A stretch of 6,998 nucleotides of DNA from Candidatus Blautia equi (GTDB taxonomy: Bacteria; Bacillota; Clostridia; Lachnospirales; Lachnospiraceae): NCBI GenBank assembly GCA_018064695.1, contig JAGHUU010000109.1, forward strand, positions 1 through 6,998, in the 5' to 3' direction. Below the pieces are notes generated by a model. That model did no database searches. It saw only the letters and a program-made list of their open reading frames with translations, and was not told the origin of the DNA. Numbering within the stretch: the first letter of the stretch is position 1; each line of letters begins with the position of its first letter. Shown one piece after another: positions 5,941 through 6,998 of this stretch. A program made the position numbers and the translations under genes.

Positions 5941-6998
5941 ATGAGCGCACTTGAAAATCTGAAACCGGAAAGAGTGTTTTATTATTTTGAGGAGATCTGC
6001 AAGATTCCACACGGATCCGGAAACACCGACGAGATCAGCGATTACCTGGTGGAGTTTGCAGAAAAACATGAATTAAAATATGTGCAGGATGAGTTTAACA
6101 ATGTGGTGATCTATAAGGATGCCACTGCGGGTTATGAGAACGCACCTGTTGTGATCCTTCAGGGACATATGGACATGGTATGTGAGAAGAGACCTGACGT
6201 AGAACATGATTTTACTAAGGATCCATTAAATATATCTCTGAAAGATGGATATGTTACTGCAAACGGAACGACCCTTGGCGGTGATGACGGAATTGCCGTT
6301 GCATATGCTCTTGCCATTCTGGAAAGCACCGATATCCCGCATCCTGCTCTTGAGGCAGTGATCACAGTGGATGAGGAGATCGGTCTTCTCGGTGCCGATG
6401 CACTGGACTGCAGCGTTTTAAAAGGACGCCGTTTTATCAACCTTGACTCCGAGGCAGAGGGCTTCCTCTGGATCAGCTGTGCAGGCGGACTTCGCGGTAC
6501 CTCTGAGATCCCTGTTCGCCGCGTTCCTATGGAGGGCGAGAAATTCCGCTTATACATCCATGACCTGATGGGCGGTCACTCCGGCGCTGAGATCGACAAG
6601 AACCGTGCCAACGCAAATGTTCTGATGGGACGTTTCCTCTATGAACTGCAGGATAAGATCGATATTCAGCTCATAAGCTTTGCGGGCGGAACAAAAGATA
6701 ATGTCATTACCAGAGAGAACACCGCAGAGATCCTGGTTCAGAAGGAAAATGCGGAGATGGTAGCTCAGGCCGCAGCAGAATTCCAGAAGAATCTCCGTGC
6801 AGAATACGCAGGCTGTGATGAGAATATCACTGTAGATGCAACTGACCTCGGCTATGAGGAGGCGGAGGTGCTGCATCCTGTATGTCGTGAGACAGTTCTT
6901 TTCTATCTTCATAAGATGCCATTTGGCGTGCAGAAGATGAGCGGAACCATTGCAGGTCTTGTGGAGACCTCCTGTAACCCCGGTATTATCCGCCTTGA
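5941..6998 (+). CDS. pepD: Aminoacyl-histidine dipeptidase PepD (M20 family), 3' end cut off
   Basis: PepD (Xaa-His dipeptidase, carnosinase type) is a cytoplasmic di-zinc enzyme that splits dipeptides such as those ending in His. The frame is open to the right edge, showing 352 codons of an expected 480 or so. The active-site residues match E. coli PepD with a constant offset of four: His76 and Asp78 in QGHMDMV, bridging Asp115 in GGDDG (113-117), general base Glu145 and ligand Glu146 in DEEIG (144-148), and Asp169 in NLDSEAEG. The GGHSGAEI segment with His213 belongs to the lid/dimer domain. The last metal-binding His is expected beyond the window. GGAGG (5931-5935) lies five bases before the ATG. 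The gene starts right after a terminator, and I could not find a convincing promoter of its own. The bases TGA at the very end are out of frame. Confidence 0.95.
   Translation, partial: MSALENLKPERVFYYFEEICKIPHGSGNTDEISDYLVEFAEKHELKYVQDEFNNVVIYKDATAGYENAPVVILQGHMDMVCEKRPDVEHDFTKDPLNISLKDGYVTANGTTLGGDDGIAVAYALAILESTDIPHPALEAVITVDEEIGLLGADALDCSVLKGRRFINLDSEAEGFLWISCAGGLRGTSEIPVRRVPMEGEKFRLYIHDLMGGHSGAEIDKNRANANVLMGRFLYELQDKIDIQLISFAGGTKDNVITRENTAEILVQKENAEMVAQAAAEFQKNLRAEYAGCDENITVDATDLGYEEAEVLHPVCRETVLFYLHKMPFGVQKMSGTIAGLVETSCNPGIIRL

Noticed and set aside
6159..6912. Two minus-strand open frames (132 and 120 codons) opposite pepD
   Set aside because: They lie opposite a gene with a complete set of M20 active-site motifs and show no recognisable protein features.

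Overview
The window looks like a chromosomal housekeeping segment from a low-to-mid GC Firmicute, most likely a gut Lachnospiraceae (Clostridium cluster XIVa) relative. This rests on the gene order (fakA/yloV-like, recG, rsmD, coaD, then a coiled-coil 'ATPase subunit H-like' gene), the strong GGAGG-type ribosome binding sites, and the style of the proteins. The genus cannot be fixed without a search. All seven genes are on the + strand. No mobile element, CRISPR array, tRNA, rRNA or phage gene was seen.

Layout. (1) Positions 2-1342 hold the 3' part of a FakA/YloV-type fatty acid kinase subunit, closed by a two-tier intrinsic terminator at 1349-1400. (2) recG (1412-3466) starts only 11 bases after the terminator U-tract. 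(3) The AT-rich gap 3467-3659 carries a near-ideal extended -10 sigma-A promoter and a small hairpin in the leader. (4) This promoter appears to drive a tight run: mgsA-like (3660-4055), rsmD (4052-4612, four-base overlap), coaD (4616-5101) and an uncharacterised coiled-coil protein (5123-5821). The run is closed by a terminator at 5875-5922. (5) A Xaa-His dipeptidase gene (pepD, M20 family) begins at 5941 and runs off the right edge.

Functionally the segment mixes lipid salvage (FakA), DNA repair (RecG), a methylglyoxal-synthase-fold protein, 16S rRNA methylation (RsmD), coenzyme A synthesis (CoaD), a probable structural coiled-coil protein and dipeptide hydrolysis (PepD). These genes share transcription rather than one pathway.

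I do not see a new multi-gene system. Two points deserve a second look. The MgsA-like protein keeps its catalytic Asp but has replaced three other conserved active-site positions. The protein after coaD has 11-residue coiled-coil repeats and ends in a strikingly acidic Asp/Leu tail.
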